Origin: Flavobacterium sp. | GTDB lineage: Bacteria; Bacteroidota; Bacteroidia; Flavobacteriales; Flavobacteriaceae | Assembly: GCF_017985075.1 (NCBI RefSeq) | Contig: NZ_JAGNYF010000009.1 | Coordinates: 1-57,583, forward strand | Reading direction: 5' to 3' | Length of the DNA stretch: 57,583 bases | Part shown: one piece after another, positions 1-8,193 of the stretch | How the letters are laid out: the number at the start of each line of letters is the position of its first letter | Numbering within the stretch: the stretch's first letter is position 1 | Program-made: the position numbers and the translations under genes | Notes under the pieces: model-generated | The model's database searches: none | The model's input: the letters and a program-made list of their open reading frames with translations, nothing else | What the model was told of the DNA's origin: nothing

Positions 1-28
1 ACAATATAGTCGGACTGCAAAAGTAATA

Positions 29-1045
29 TTATTTTTCTGTTATTTTTTTATTTTCTAACAGTAAATAAAATTGTACGCTGAATAAGAAAGTTGCCAATAC
101 TAAATGTATAGTTTGACTTCCGAAAGGAAAATCGACATACACCATAATAACACCTGATAGTATTTCGAAAATTAAAATTCTAACGATCCAATTTACTTTT
201 TCAAAACCCAATTGAAGATTTCTATTTCGAAGAAGTAAAAATAAATTGGCCAAAAAGACGACAATTGAAAAACTTCGGTGAAAATAAAAGGTGATTTCAG
301 GTTGTAACAACCAAAATGATTTTGGAGCTCCCGATTTCTCAATTGTATCTATAAACTCACGAACATACGTTCCTAAAACCACTTGAACAACAGTTAGAAG
401 TAGCACAACAACAAGCGCTATACTAAACTTTTTATCGTATTTTCTAATGCTATTTTTTGCCGAAACCACATATATAACATACAACTGTAACCCCACAATT
501 AAAAAAGCAGTTAACATATGAGTGGTAATTTTAACCGGACTTAATACCGAATCTACAACTGTTTTTCCTAACCAAGCTTGAAATCCCATCAAAAAACAAA
601 CCAAAAGAGTATAGACAACTATTTTTTTGTTTTCTTTCCAATAGCCAAATGCGAAAATAAACGCTACAAAACAGGCAATTCCTGCCAAAGCACCAAGCAA
701 TCTATTAATGTATTCAATCCAAGTATGTGCTGGGTTAAAAATAGCATAATCGTGTTTGGTGTAAGCTTCCCAATTGTTTTGTGAAAAGGAAGTAGAAGCT
801 ATAAAATCTGATTTTGCCACAAGTAAGCCTTCGTCTTTAATAATCACTTGACCTTTATCGTAAGCTTTATTAGGCGTGAATTCAAGTTCTTTTTGTTCTG
901 TGGGTGGAATATAATATCCAAAACACTTTGGCCAGTCTGGACAACCCATTCCTGAGCCAGTCATTCGCACCAAAGCACCTGCAAGAATTACTAAATAAAC
1001 TAAAACTAATGCTGTTTTTGCTGTTGTAAGAAAATATTTTTTCAT
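29..1045 (-). CDS. ctaA: Heme A synthase, CtaA/COX15 family
   Basis: The 338-residue product is a multi-spanning inner-membrane protein. The family converts heme O to heme A for cytochrome oxidase. The first helix (about residues 10-30) runs into the family loop RMTGSGMGCPDWPKCFG (27-43) with its cysteine pair. Histidines expected to bind heme lie in helices marked by HTWIEYINRLLG (about 107), ITTHMLTAF, FHRSFSIVVF and IHLVLATF. Length suits the family. The start is the ATG followed by KKYFLTTAK. The gene ends 28 bases from the window edge, so its downstream partner is not visible. Upstream lies a short-repeat tract and then an oppositely unrelated small gene on the same strand. Confidence 0.93.
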   Translation of the reverse strand: MKKYFLTTAKTALVLVYLVILAGALVRMTGSGMGCPDWPKCFGYYIPPTEQKELEFTPNKAYDKGQVIIKDEGLLVAKSDFIASTSFSQNNWEAYTKHDYAIFNPAHTWIEYINRLLGALAGIACFVAFIFAFGYWKENKKIVVYTLLVCFLMGFQAWLGKTVVDSVLSPVKITTHMLTAFLIVGLQLYVIYVVSAKNSIRKYDKKFSIALVVVLLLTVVQVVLGTYVREFIDTIEKSGAPKSFWLLQPEITFYFHRSFSIVVFLANLFLLLRNRNLQLGFEKVNWIVRILIFEILSGVIMVYVDFPFGSQTIHLVLATFLFSVQFYLLLENKKITEK

Positions 1046-1056
1046 TTGATTTATTA

Positions 1057-1102
1057 AGTTTCAAAGTTGCAGAGTTGCAAAGTTTCAAAGTTATAGAGTT
1101 TG
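1057..1102 (+). repeat. Period-8 CAAAGTNN repeat tract (left copy)
   Basis: About five degenerate octamers of consensus CAAAGTNN or CAGAGTNN run on the plus strand. The tract spans the last codons of the 1091-1450 gene and supplies its stop. It contains AGAGTTGCAAAGT at 1071-1083, which recurs inverted at 1518-1530 on the other side of that gene. The same unit recurs at 50996-51033, 53077-53120 and 54056-54092. Confidence 0.75.
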
Positions 1103-1450
1103 TTTTATTTTGTTCATAAAAGAAGTTAACATACGTTCAAGTTCTCTACTATCTTCGTAAAGTGTATTGAAATTTTCTAAAGTAATATAGTTCAAGTTAT
1201 ATGCAATTTCAACTTGTGTTTGAAATTCGAAAAGTGAGCCTAAAGAAATAGTTAAAAATCTATAATAATCTTTATTTGTTCCTCTTCCAAAACCTTCCGA
1301 AATATTACTTGGAATTGAAATAGAACATCTTCTTATTTGTGAAGTAAGTCCAAATTGTTCCTCCTTAGGAAAATCAGCAGATATAGCATAACAGTTTGTA
1401 TCTAAAGTCATAGCTTTCTGCCAAATAAGTAAGTCTCTAAATGTCTTCAC
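1091..1450 (-). CDS. Four-helix bundle protein (S23/IVP-like family)
   Basis: The 119-residue protein starts MKTFRDLLIWQKAM and carries the motifs SIPSNISEGFGRG and YYRFLTISLGSLFE, typical of the four-helix-bundle family first noted in proteins encoded in 23S rRNA intervening sequences. Function is unknown; members have no catalytic motif. The gene sits alone between CAAAGTNN repeat tracts in opposite orientations (1057-1102 and 1495-1531), and its last codons (QTL and stop) lie inside the left tract. This suggests it arrived or is maintained as a small unit, which is inference. Confidence 0.85.
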   Translation of the reverse strand: MKTFRDLLIWQKAMTLDTNCYAISADFPKEEQFGLTSQIRRCSISIPSNISEGFGRGTNKDYYRFLTISLGSLFEFQTQVEIAYNLNYITLENFNTLYEDSRELERMLTSFMNKIKQTL

Positions 1451-1494
1451 TGTTTTTTAAATATCTAAAATTATCAATTAATCACTATTTTTAT

Positions 1495-1531
1495 CTTTGC
1501 TACTCTGAAACTCTGCTACTTTGCAACTCTA
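1495..1531 (-). repeat. Period-8 CAAAGTNN repeat tract (right, inverted copy)
   Basis: This is the same octamer family as 1057-1102, here reading on the minus strand. The 13-mer ACTTTGCAACTCT at 1518-1530 is the exact complement of 1071-1083. The tract also encodes the final residues (VRVAK and stop) of the CCA-adding enzyme, so repeat and coding sequence overlap. Confidence 0.75.
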
Positions 1532-2937
1532 ACTATTCCCATTTTTTCAGCACGCTTTAAAACAAATTCTTTTGCGGGTTCATATTCATTTGGAATTTCA
1601 CCTTCTAAAATAGCTTCTTTTACGGCTTCTTTTAAAACACCAATTTCACGACCTGGTTTTAATCCAAATAGTTCCATAATTTCTTCTCCAGAAATAGGTG
1701 GCTGAAACACACGAACTCGGTCCTTCTCCTCTACTTCAACTATTTTCTGACGTACAATTTTAAAATTATTGTGATATTTTTGAAATTTTTTACTGTTTTT
1801 TGTAGTGATATCGGCTTCGCAAAGTGTCATTAAATTTTCAATATCTTCTCCTGCATCAAAAACTAAACGACGAACGGCTGAATCGGTAACAATTTCTTCA
1901 GCTATTACAATTGGTCGTGAACTCATCATAACCATTTTTTGAACAAACTTCATTTTCTGATTTAAAGGCATATGAAGTCTTTCAAAGATTTTTTTAGCCA
2001 TTTTTCCGCCTAAAAATTCATGGCCATGAAACGTCCAACCTTGCTTTTTGTTGAATTTTTTAGTTGGTGCTTTTCCTATATCGTGTAATAATGCAGCCCA
2101 ACGTAACCATACATCTTCTGTATTTGGGCAGATATTATCTACAACTTCTAACGTGTGGTAAAAATTATTTTTATGTGTATGCCCTTCTACTTCTTCCACG
2201 TTATTTAAAGCGGTTAATTCAGGTAAAATTAAATCTAATAAACCGGTTTGAAACAAATGTAAAAATCCGATAGATGGTTTTTCTGATGACAAAATTTTAT
2301 TCAATTCATCTACAATTCGCTCTCCTGAAATAATATTGATTCTGTCTTTGTTTTTTGCAATAGAAGATAACGATTCACTTTCAATTTCAAAATTTAATTG
2401 TGTAGCAAAACGAATAGCTCGCATCATTCGCAATGGATCATCAGAATAGGTAATATCTGGATCCAATGGCGTTTTTAATAATTTGTTTTCTAAATCGGCA
2501 ACACCATTAAATGGATCTACTAAATCACCAAAATTATCAGAATTTAATGAGAAAGCCATCGCATTAATGGTAAAATCACGACGTTCTTGGTCGTCTTTTA
2601 AAGTTCCATTTTCTACTAAAGGATTTCTGCTATCGTGTGTATAAGATTCTTTTCTTGCACCTACAAACTCAATATCCATTTCCTTATAACGTAACATAGC
2701 TGTTCCGTAGTTTTTAAAAACTTGAACTTTAGGTTGGTTTGGAAGTAATTCTGAAACTTTTAAAGCTAATTCAATACCGCTACCTACAGCAACAATATCT
2801 ATGTCTTTTTTATGATTTCTATCCAATAAAATATCGCGAACAAAACCACCAATCACATAGCATTCCAAGTTAAGTTCTTGAGCGGCTTGCGAAATGATTT
2901 TGAAAATTTTATTTTCTAAATGTTGTTTGTAATTCAT
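1516..2937 (-). CDS. cca: CCA tRNA nucleotidyltransferase / poly(A) polymerase family with HD domain
   Basis: The 473-residue enzyme is expected to add or repair the 3' CCA of tRNAs in the cytoplasm. The nucleotidyltransferase head shows GGFVRDILL at 30-38 and catalytic D45 and D47 in KKDIDIVAVG. It continues with RRDFTINAMAF and DPLRMMRAIRFA of the class II fold. A C-terminal HD domain follows (WAALLHDIGKAPTK). The tRNAs in this window lack an encoded CCA, which fits a true CCA-adding role. The last five codons fall inside a short-repeat tract, so the extreme C-terminus may be recently altered. Confidence 0.92.
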   Translation of the reverse strand: MNYKQHLENKIFKIISQAAQELNLECYVIGGFVRDILLDRNHKKDIDIVAVGSGIELALKVSELLPNQPKVQVFKNYGTAMLRYKEMDIEFVGARKESYTHDSRNPLVENGTLKDDQERRDFTINAMAFSLNSDNFGDLVDPFNGVADLENKLLKTPLDPDITYSDDPLRMMRAIRFATQLNFEIESESLSSIAKNKDRINIISGERIVDELNKILSSEKPSIGFLHLFQTGLLDLILPELTALNNVEEVEGHTHKNNFYHTLEVVDNICPNTEDVWLRWAALLHDIGKAPTKKFNKKQGWTFHGHEFLGGKMAKKIFERLHMPLNQKMKFVQKMVMMSSRPIVIAEEIVTDSAVRRLVFDAGEDIENLMTLCEADITTKNSKKFQKYHNNFKIVRQKIVEVEEKDRVRVFQPPISGEEIMELFGLKPGREIGVLKEAVKEAILEGEIPNEYEPAKEFVLKRAEKMGIVRVAK

Positions 2938-3030
2938 TTGTTAATTAGTCAATTTGACAATTAGTCAATGTGCCAATTTTCTAGCAAACAAAATTATTGG
3001 CTAATTGACAATTTGAAATATTGGCACATT
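2938..3030. repeat. Intergenic tract of degenerate CAATTTGACAATTAG-type words
   Basis: The gap between two minus-strand genes is filled by variants of AATTAGTCAATTTGACAATT. TGTGCCAAT occurs on the plus strand near 2970 and in inverse as ATTGGCACA near 3022, so the tract is roughly dyad-symmetric. No ORF or T-run terminator is seen. The period is near 9-10 bases and the sequence differs from the CAAAGTNN family. Confidence 0.5.
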
Positions 3031-3600
3031 TTATTTGCGAATCACCTTTACCTGACAATCTAAAGTTAATTTAATTATAGCTGAAGGTTTTTTGCAAACT
3101 TTATCGTGATGCAAATTTACAACATAGTCGACTCCTTTTATAATTTCTGGTGAAATTTCTTTGAAATTCATTGGTGTAGCATTTCCAGAAATATTTGCAG
3201 AAGTGGAGACTAATGGTCGTTTCATTCGTTCCATTAATTTAAAACAAAATGGGTCTTTTACTATCCTGATTGCTAAGGTATTATCTTCTGCGATAATATT
3301 TTTAGCCACATTTTTTGGTTGATCTAAAATTAAAGTTGTTGGCCGTTCTGAATGGTCTAAAATTTCCCATGCTACTTCTGGAATTTTTGCAAAAACATGG
3401 TACATCATTTTTTCTCCATTCATTAGGCAAATCATACTTTTGCTTTCTTCTCTTTGTTTTAGTGCGTATATTTTCGCAACAGCTTCTTCGTTGGAAGCAT
3501 CGCAACCAATTCCCCAAACCGTATCGGTTGGATATAAAATAATTCCGCCATTTTTAATGACTTCGTAGGCATTGTGAATTTCAATGTTGATTGATACCAT
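3031..3600 (-). CDS. tsaC: L-threonylcarbamoyladenylate synthase (TsaC/Sua5/YrdC family)
   Basis: The 189-residue protein has the YrdC fold. GGIILYPTDTVWGIGCDA lies near residues 18-35, with KQREESKSMICL for nucleotide binding and RPLVSTSANISG near 130. The family makes threonylcarbamoyl-AMP from threonine, bicarbonate and ATP for t6A in ANN-decoding tRNAs. Its length matches the short TsaC form rather than the longer Sua5 with an extra C-terminal domain. The ATG start overlaps the stop of the upstream FkbM-type gene by one base, so the two are probably cotranscribed although functionally unrelated. Confidence 0.9.
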   Translation of the reverse strand: MVSINIEIHNAYEVIKNGGIILYPTDTVWGIGCDASNEEAVAKIYALKQREESKSMICLMNGEKMMYHVFAKIPEVAWEILDHSERPTTLILDQPKNVAKNIIAEDNTLAIRIVKDPFCFKLMERMKRPLVSTSANISGNATPMNFKEISPEIIKGVDYVVNLHHDKVCKKPSAIIKLTLDCQVKVIRK

Positions 3601-4358
3601 TATGGAATTTTAATAAAATCTAAATTATAATAAATCAAGGTTCCCTCAGTTGTCGTATATAAAATAAAATTATAATCATTAATAGTTTTCATAACTGTAT
3701 ACGAACATTTAGGAATCATTCTGTCATGGGTTTCAACCATAATTATTTTAGTTTTTGGCAACCAATTTTCATAATTACTTTCAAATAATTGTTTTTCTGC
3801 GCCTTCAATATCAATTTTTAAAATATCAATTGTTTCCCAATTTTTGGAAGACATTATTTCATCTAAAGTAATTGAAGTACTATTAGCCTCTTCTGGATTG
3901 GTTGTTTCAACTATTTGAAAACTATTTGTGGCATTGTAAGGATCAGTAATTTTAAAAAATGCTTTTTTGTTAAAAAGAGCATTATGTTTAATTTCAAAAT
4001 TAGTAAAATTCGCCGTGTTTTTTTGTATAGCTGAAATATTATTATCTTCAATTTCAATTGCAACAATACTTGCTTTTGGATATTTCATTCTAAAAAATAA
4101 TGAAGCTAAACCAACATTTGCACCCGCATCTACAATTGTTTTAGGAACAATTGGTAAAGTAGTATTATATAAACTTGATAAAAATATTTCTTCAAATGTT
4201 TCTGTATCTTTAGTATCGTTCCTTAAATATATTTTTCTTCCTAGATTAGAAAGATATATTTCTTCTTTATTTTTTTTTAACCCGAAGTAAAGAGACAAAG
4301 CGTCTTTTAGTGAAAAATGATTTTTTAATAATCTTAGTTTTACTAACTTTTTTAACAT
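3600..4358 (-). CDS. FkbM family SAM-dependent methyltransferase
   Basis: The 252-residue protein has SAM motif I at TIVDAGANVGLASLFF (about 74-89), an acidic loop IVAIEIEDNN, and the FkbM-type ILKIDIEGAEKQLF near 180. Family members O-methylate sugars or small molecules, often in surface polysaccharide clusters. It is the promoter-distal member of a minus-strand block with a GT2 and two RfaS-like proteins (3600-7395), so modification of an LPS or O-antigen sugar is likely. The substrate cannot be read from the sequence. Confidence 0.85.
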   Translation of the reverse strand: MLKKLVKLRLLKNHFSLKDALSLYFGLKKNKEEIYLSNLGRKIYLRNDTKDTETFEEIFLSSLYNTTLPIVPKTIVDAGANVGLASLFFRMKYPKASIVAIEIEDNNISAIQKNTANFTNFEIKHNALFNKKAFFKITDPYNATNSFQIVETTNPEEANSTSITLDEIMSSKNWETIDILKIDIEGAEKQLFESNYENWLPKTKIIMVETHDRMIPKCSYTVMKTINDYNFILYTTTEGTLIYYNLDFIKIP

Positions 4359-4383
4359 GATTTGTGATTTTTAAGTTTATTTT

Positions 4384-5352
4384 TTAGTTTAATTGTCTTT
4401 TGTTTAAAATTTTATCTGTGTAATTTAGAAAAAATGCAGATATAGGATATTTTTTCTTCATATTTAATTTGTATTTTTCAATTAAGGTTTTAATATCAAA
4501 CAAAGTAGTATTGAAAATTTCATTATTTATATCAAACTTTGCAAATTTATCATTAATATAATATGCATTACATAGTCTTTTAATTTTTGTTTTATATTGA
4601 AGAAAATTGATTTTATAATTATCTAAATCTAACAAATATAAAAGATCATTTAAATTTTTATTTTCATCATCTAATTCGTAAATAATCCCACCAACTTGCT
4701 GAGCTTCATGAATTCTATAATTAATGTATTTTTTTGACAAAAAAGAAAATTGACCTTTTGAACATGCAACCCTTGCAATCCATTCATCATGATGAAAATT
4801 TGGAATTATTGGAAAAGGCATACATTCTTTTATAAACTTTCCTCTAATTGCCATTGTTGCACCTGTGGCAATATTAAAAAAACAAGATATTAAGTAATAA
4901 AAATCAAGATGTATTTTGTTATCTATAAATAATTGAGGAACATCCCAAACCAAAAAATCTTCAATTAATTCAGAATTATCATTTATACAATTACCATTAG
5001 TAGCCACCACACTTATTTGAGGATTTAATTCAAAATGACGAACTATTTCTTCAACTTTATCCGGTAACCATTGATCATCTTGATCGGAAAGAAAAATTAT
5101 ATCGCCAGTACATATTGAAATGGCTTTTTCGAAATTTTTTACGCTTCTCAAATTTGTTTCATTAATATGAAACTTAATAATATTTGGAAATTTATTGCAA
5201 TATTTATTAATAATATTTTGAGTTTCATCGGTTGAAATATCATCACAAATAACAATTTCATCAACTGGCTTTGTTTGATTTAATATAGAATCTAATTGCT
5301 CTACAATATATTTTTCACCATTATAAGTACAAAGTGCTACAGATACTTTCAT
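4384..5352 (-). CDS. Family 2 glycosyltransferase
   Basis: The 322-residue protein opens with the GT-A fold signature VSVALCTYNGEKYIVEQLDS. It continues with VICDDISTDET and the metal-binding loop FLSDQDDQW (about 90-98), then an acceptor loop with NFHHDEWIAR. This resembles rhamnosyl or galactosyl transferases that act on lipid-linked glycans at the inner face of the membrane. No transmembrane segment is evident. Codons are very AT-rich, like its neighbours in the glycan block, which could reflect lateral transfer of glycan genes. The donor sugar is unknown. Confidence 0.87.
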   Translation of the reverse strand: MKVSVALCTYNGEKYIVEQLDSILNQTKPVDEIVICDDISTDETQNIINKYCNKFPNIIKFHINETNLRSVKNFEKAISICTGDIIFLSDQDDQWLPDKVEEIVRHFELNPQISVVATNGNCINDNSELIEDFLVWDVPQLFIDNKIHLDFYYLISCFFNIATGATMAIRGKFIKECMPFPIIPNFHHDEWIARVACSKGQFSFLSKKYINYRIHEAQQVGGIIYELDDENKNLNDLLYLLDLDNYKINFLQYKTKIKRLCNAYYINDKFAKFDINNEIFNTTLFDIKTLIEKYKLNMKKKYPISAFFLNYTDKILNKRQLN

Positions 5353-5395
5353 TTATTTTGAATTTTTTTTGAAGATAATTTTAAATAACTTCAAT

Positions 5396-6397
5396 TTAAT
5401 CGTTATTTATATTCTCAAAAGGTTCAATTTTAAACATATAATTAAACCAATTTGAGAAACTATATTTATTTTTAATCGTTTCCGGAATAGAAATGTATTC
5501 TGATTTAACAAATTCAATTAAATCAGTTCTATCATCGTCAAAAACAAAAATATTTTGTGGATTATAAAAATCCATAGTTTTAACTGTTTTATTTGTAGTA
5601 ATCATTTTTTTATTATATCCTACAGACTCGAATGCTCTAAAAGACAAGCCCGTATGCAACTCTTTATGAGCTAAATCTATAATTATTTTTGATTGAGACA
5701 AAATTTCTAAATTCTCATAATACGTTAATGATTTCTTTAGAAAGGTAATGAATTTATATTTTTTTAAATGCTTTTTTGGAGAAGTAGCTAACAAAACATT
5801 TATTTTTAATCCCATACTTTCTAATTCTACACACATACGAATCAAATCTTGGGTTCTACTATCATAAGAACCAATGAAATATACATCATATTTAATTTCG
5901 TTTTTAAATAAATTGTTATAACAATCAAAGTAAAAATTTGTAGTGTAAGACAACTTTTTAGAATTGCTTTCGATATCATTTTTATCGAAAACATAAAATT
6001 CATCAAAAAAATCAATAGTTTCTGTAACTTCAGGAAATCTTGACAAGCCATCCCATTGATAAGCTACCATTTTTTTAGATTTTATTTTAACCGCTTCAAG
6101 AACTTTTAAGCTAAATTTATCTGGCCGAATAACTAATGTATAATCAAAAATTGTTTGTTGTTGATTCAAAAAAAATAAATTTTGATTTTCTTCATAAGCT
6201 CTAATTAATTGTCTCTTATAACTTTTATCCTTTTCAACTATTTTTTTATAAAAATTTATAAGGCGGTCTTTAATGTTTTTATATTTAAAACTAGTATTGG
6301 CTAATAAAACTACTTCAAAGTTATTGTTTTTTATGTTTTCTTCTACACAATCGCAAATTCTGACATCTGCAGTCATCAATACTAATACTTTTTTCAT
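5396..6397 (-). CDS. RfaS-like LPS core biosynthesis protein, paralogue A
   Basis: The 333-residue protein contains VAYQWDGLSRFPEV, the central DVYFIGSYDSRTQDL and the C-terminal GLSFRAFESVGYNKKMITTN. It shares these blocks with the adjacent 6427-7395 product, so the pair probably arose by tandem duplication. Related bacterial proteins are usually named LPS core biosynthesis protein RfaS or CgeB-like transferases. A nucleotide-sugar glycosyltransferase role is likely, but no catalytic residue can be assigned with certainty. It lies in the minus-strand glycan block. Confidence 0.65.
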   Translation of the reverse strand: MKKVLVLMTADVRICDCVEENIKNNNFEVVLLANTSFKYKNIKDRLINFYKKIVEKDKSYKRQLIRAYEENQNLFFLNQQQTIFDYTLVIRPDKFSLKVLEAVKIKSKKMVAYQWDGLSRFPEVTETIDFFDEFYVFDKNDIESNSKKLSYTTNFYFDCYNNLFKNEIKYDVYFIGSYDSRTQDLIRMCVELESMGLKINVLLATSPKKHLKKYKFITFLKKSLTYYENLEILSQSKIIIDLAHKELHTGLSFRAFESVGYNKKMITTNKTVKTMDFYNPQNIFVFDDDRTDLIEFVKSEYISIPETIKNKYSFSNWFNYMFKIEPFENINND

Positions 6398-6426
6398 CTG
6401 TTAAAATTTTTAAAAAACAATTATCT

Positions 6427-7395
6427 TTATAATTTTAAAACGGATTCAACCCATGCCGAAATAGAATATTTATCATATATATTCTGTGGCAACATTTCAT
6501 ATTTAGCAGTATAAACATTAGAGTCAAATTCCCTATTTTCATTGATTAAATAAACATTATTTGGCAAATAAAAATCATAATTTTGAACCGATATATTATT
6601 GGTAATTACTTTTTTCTGTAAACCCAAAGCTTCAAAAAATCTAAAACTTAAACCCGATTGATTATCACGAATTAAATCGACAATAGTTTCGCTTTCATTA
6701 TACATTTTCAAAGTTTGTTCTTGAGAAAATCTTTTCTTTTGGAAGATTATATTCTTATTTTTTCCTAAAAACAATTGTTTCAATTGATTTACAAAAGCTT
6801 TTTTTCCAATAGCATAGAATAAAAAAGACTGATTTTGTTTTTTTAAAATCTGAGCAAAATTATTTAAATAGTTTAATCTATTGTCTATCGAACCAATATA
6901 AATGAAATTTTGCTTTTGTATAGCGACTTTTTCAGGAGTATCAAAATAAATATAATTAGTAGTTTCTGAAAATCCGTAAGTTAAAACATCATTTTTATCA
7001 AAGGAAAATATTTCATCAAAAACACCTTCTAAAAGATGCTTTACTGGACATCTCGAAACACTATCATACAAATAAGCAATGTATTTTTCGGTATGTTTTT
7101 TAATTTCTAAATGATAGTCTAAATCAATTAATTCTGGATTAATTACTAAAATTTGATTTTGAAATCCGTTTTTTTGAAGTTGCTGAAGTATGTATTCTTG
7201 ACGCTTTTTCAGTTTAGGGTTTTTTCCTAAAAAGACTTTGCTCAATGTGTTCTGAATTCGTTCCCAGGTACTTTTATACTTAAAATTGCCGATTTTTATA
7301 TGAAAACTTTGTATTCCTTTTCTTTGCAAAGCGCTTACAATATGGGCATCGTAATTCCAATGATCAAAACTAATTACAGCAATTTTTTGCAACAT
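6427..7395 (-). CDS. RfaS-like LPS core biosynthesis protein, paralogue B
   Basis: The 322-residue protein starts at the ATG giving MLQKIAVISFDHWNYD. A longer reading from TTG at 7416 is possible but would overlap the promoter. Blocks shared with the neighbouring paralogue are IAYLYDSVSRCPV, NFIYIGSIDNRLNYL and GLSFRFFEALGLQKKVITNN. A Rossmann-like, GT-B-type transferase acting on LPS core is the best guess. A promoter-like TATCTTTG lies 19 bases upstream of the chosen start and overlaps the divergent promoter of the LPS-kinase-like gene. Confidence 0.65.
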   Translation of the reverse strand: MLQKIAVISFDHWNYDAHIVSALQRKGIQSFHIKIGNFKYKSTWERIQNTLSKVFLGKNPKLKKRQEYILQQLQKNGFQNQILVINPELIDLDYHLEIKKHTEKYIAYLYDSVSRCPVKHLLEGVFDEIFSFDKNDVLTYGFSETTNYIYFDTPEKVAIQKQNFIYIGSIDNRLNYLNNFAQILKKQNQSFLFYAIGKKAFVNQLKQLFLGKNKNIIFQKKRFSQEQTLKMYNESETIVDLIRDNQSGLSFRFFEALGLQKKVITNNISVQNYDFYLPNNVYLINENREFDSNVYTAKYEMLPQNIYDKYSISAWVESVLKL

Positions 7396-7413
7396 ATTTA
7401 CACTTTTAAAAAA

Positions 7414-7444
7414 CAAAGATATTGTTTTTTTACAAAGATTTCAA
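7414..7444 (-). promoter_or_regulatory. Candidate promoter of the minus-strand glycan block
   Basis: Read on the minus strand, TTG at 7444-7442 is followed after 20 bases by TATCTTTG at 7421-7414, matching the Bacteroidetes TTG/TAnnTTTG pattern. It lies just upstream of the ATG at 7395 and interleaves with the divergent plus-strand promoter. Confidence 0.5.
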
Positions 7445-7453
7445 TTACATTTG
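7422..7453 (+). promoter_or_regulatory. Candidate promoter of the plus-strand glycan block
   Basis: TTG at 7422-7424 and TACATTTG at 7446-7453 are separated by 21 bases and lie 17 bases before the ATG at 7471. This is a full match to the Bacteroidetes promoter pattern and supports the shorter start for the downstream gene. Confidence 0.55.
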
Positions 7454-7470
7454 TAAATCAAACACAACCT

Positions 7471-8193
7471 ATGGATAAATCGATAGTAAACATTATTAAA
7501 AATTTTGACTCCGAAGGCAATTTATTGGTTGCTGGCAAAAGAAATACTATAAAAACATTTGAACATAACCAATTGGTTTTGAACATAAAATCATTTAAAA
7601 TTCCTATTCTAATTAATGGAATAATTTATAGATATTTTAGAAAATCAAAAGCCCGAAGATCATTTGAACATGCAACTATTTTAGGACAAAAAAACATAGG
7701 TACACCTGAACCAATAGGTTATTATGAAAACAAAAACTTTTTTCGACTTTTAGATAGTTACTATGTTTGCAAACATATTAATGTGGATTATGTTTTTATA
7801 GATTTGTTTCACAAAGAATGGGACGAAAATTCACTTCAAATTTTAAAAGAAATAGCTCAATTTAATTTCCAACTTCATGAAGCTGGTATTGAATTTAAAG
7901 ACAACTCGCCTGGAAATACTTTGATTAAAAAAAATGAATCTGGTACATATGATTTTTTTCTTATAGATTTAAATCGAATGACGTTTCATAAAGAAATGGA
8001 TTTCAATTTAAGAATGAAAAATCTTTGTCGATTAACGCCTTCAGAATATATGGTTCAAGTTATAAGTTACGAATATGCAAAACTTTATAACAAACCTAAA
8101 GAAGAAGTTTTTCAATTAATGTGGAAATACACGGATGCTTTTTTTAATAAAGCACTTAAAAAAAGGAATTTCAAAAAAAGATTGGGATTATGA
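7471..8193 (+). CDS. LPS kinase-like protein (KdkA/InaA family)
   Basis: The 240-residue protein starts at the ATG after a TACATTTG promoter; a longer open frame from 7300 would run back through the divergent gene and is rejected. It has a small kinase fold with a catalytic-loop-like EFKDNSPGNTL near 138 and FFLIDLNRM near 161, equivalent to the D and DxD motifs of the WaaP/KdkA/InaA families. Members phosphorylate Kdo or heptose in the LPS inner core at the cytoplasmic face. It begins a six-gene plus-strand glycan operon, with its end overlapping the next start by 4 bases. Confidence 0.75.
   Translation: MDKSIVNIIKNFDSEGNLLVAGKRNTIKTFEHNQLVLNIKSFKIPILINGIIYRYFRKSKARRSFEHATILGQKNIGTPEPIGYYENKNFFRLLDSYYVCKHINVDYVFIDLFHKEWDENSLQILKEIAQFNFQLHEAGIEFKDNSPGNTLIKKNESGTYDFFLIDLNRMTFHKEMDFNLRMKNLCRLTPSEYMVQVISYEYAKLYNKPKEEVFQLMWKYTDAFFNKALKKRNFKKRLGL

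Noticed and set aside
578-784. Plus-strand ORF opposite ctaA
   Set aside because: It lies wholly inside the conserved heme A synthase gene and has no family features.
7300-7470. Longer N-terminus for the LPS-kinase-like protein
   Set aside because: It would run back through the divergent gene and both promoter elements; the ATG at 7471 follows a full promoter match.
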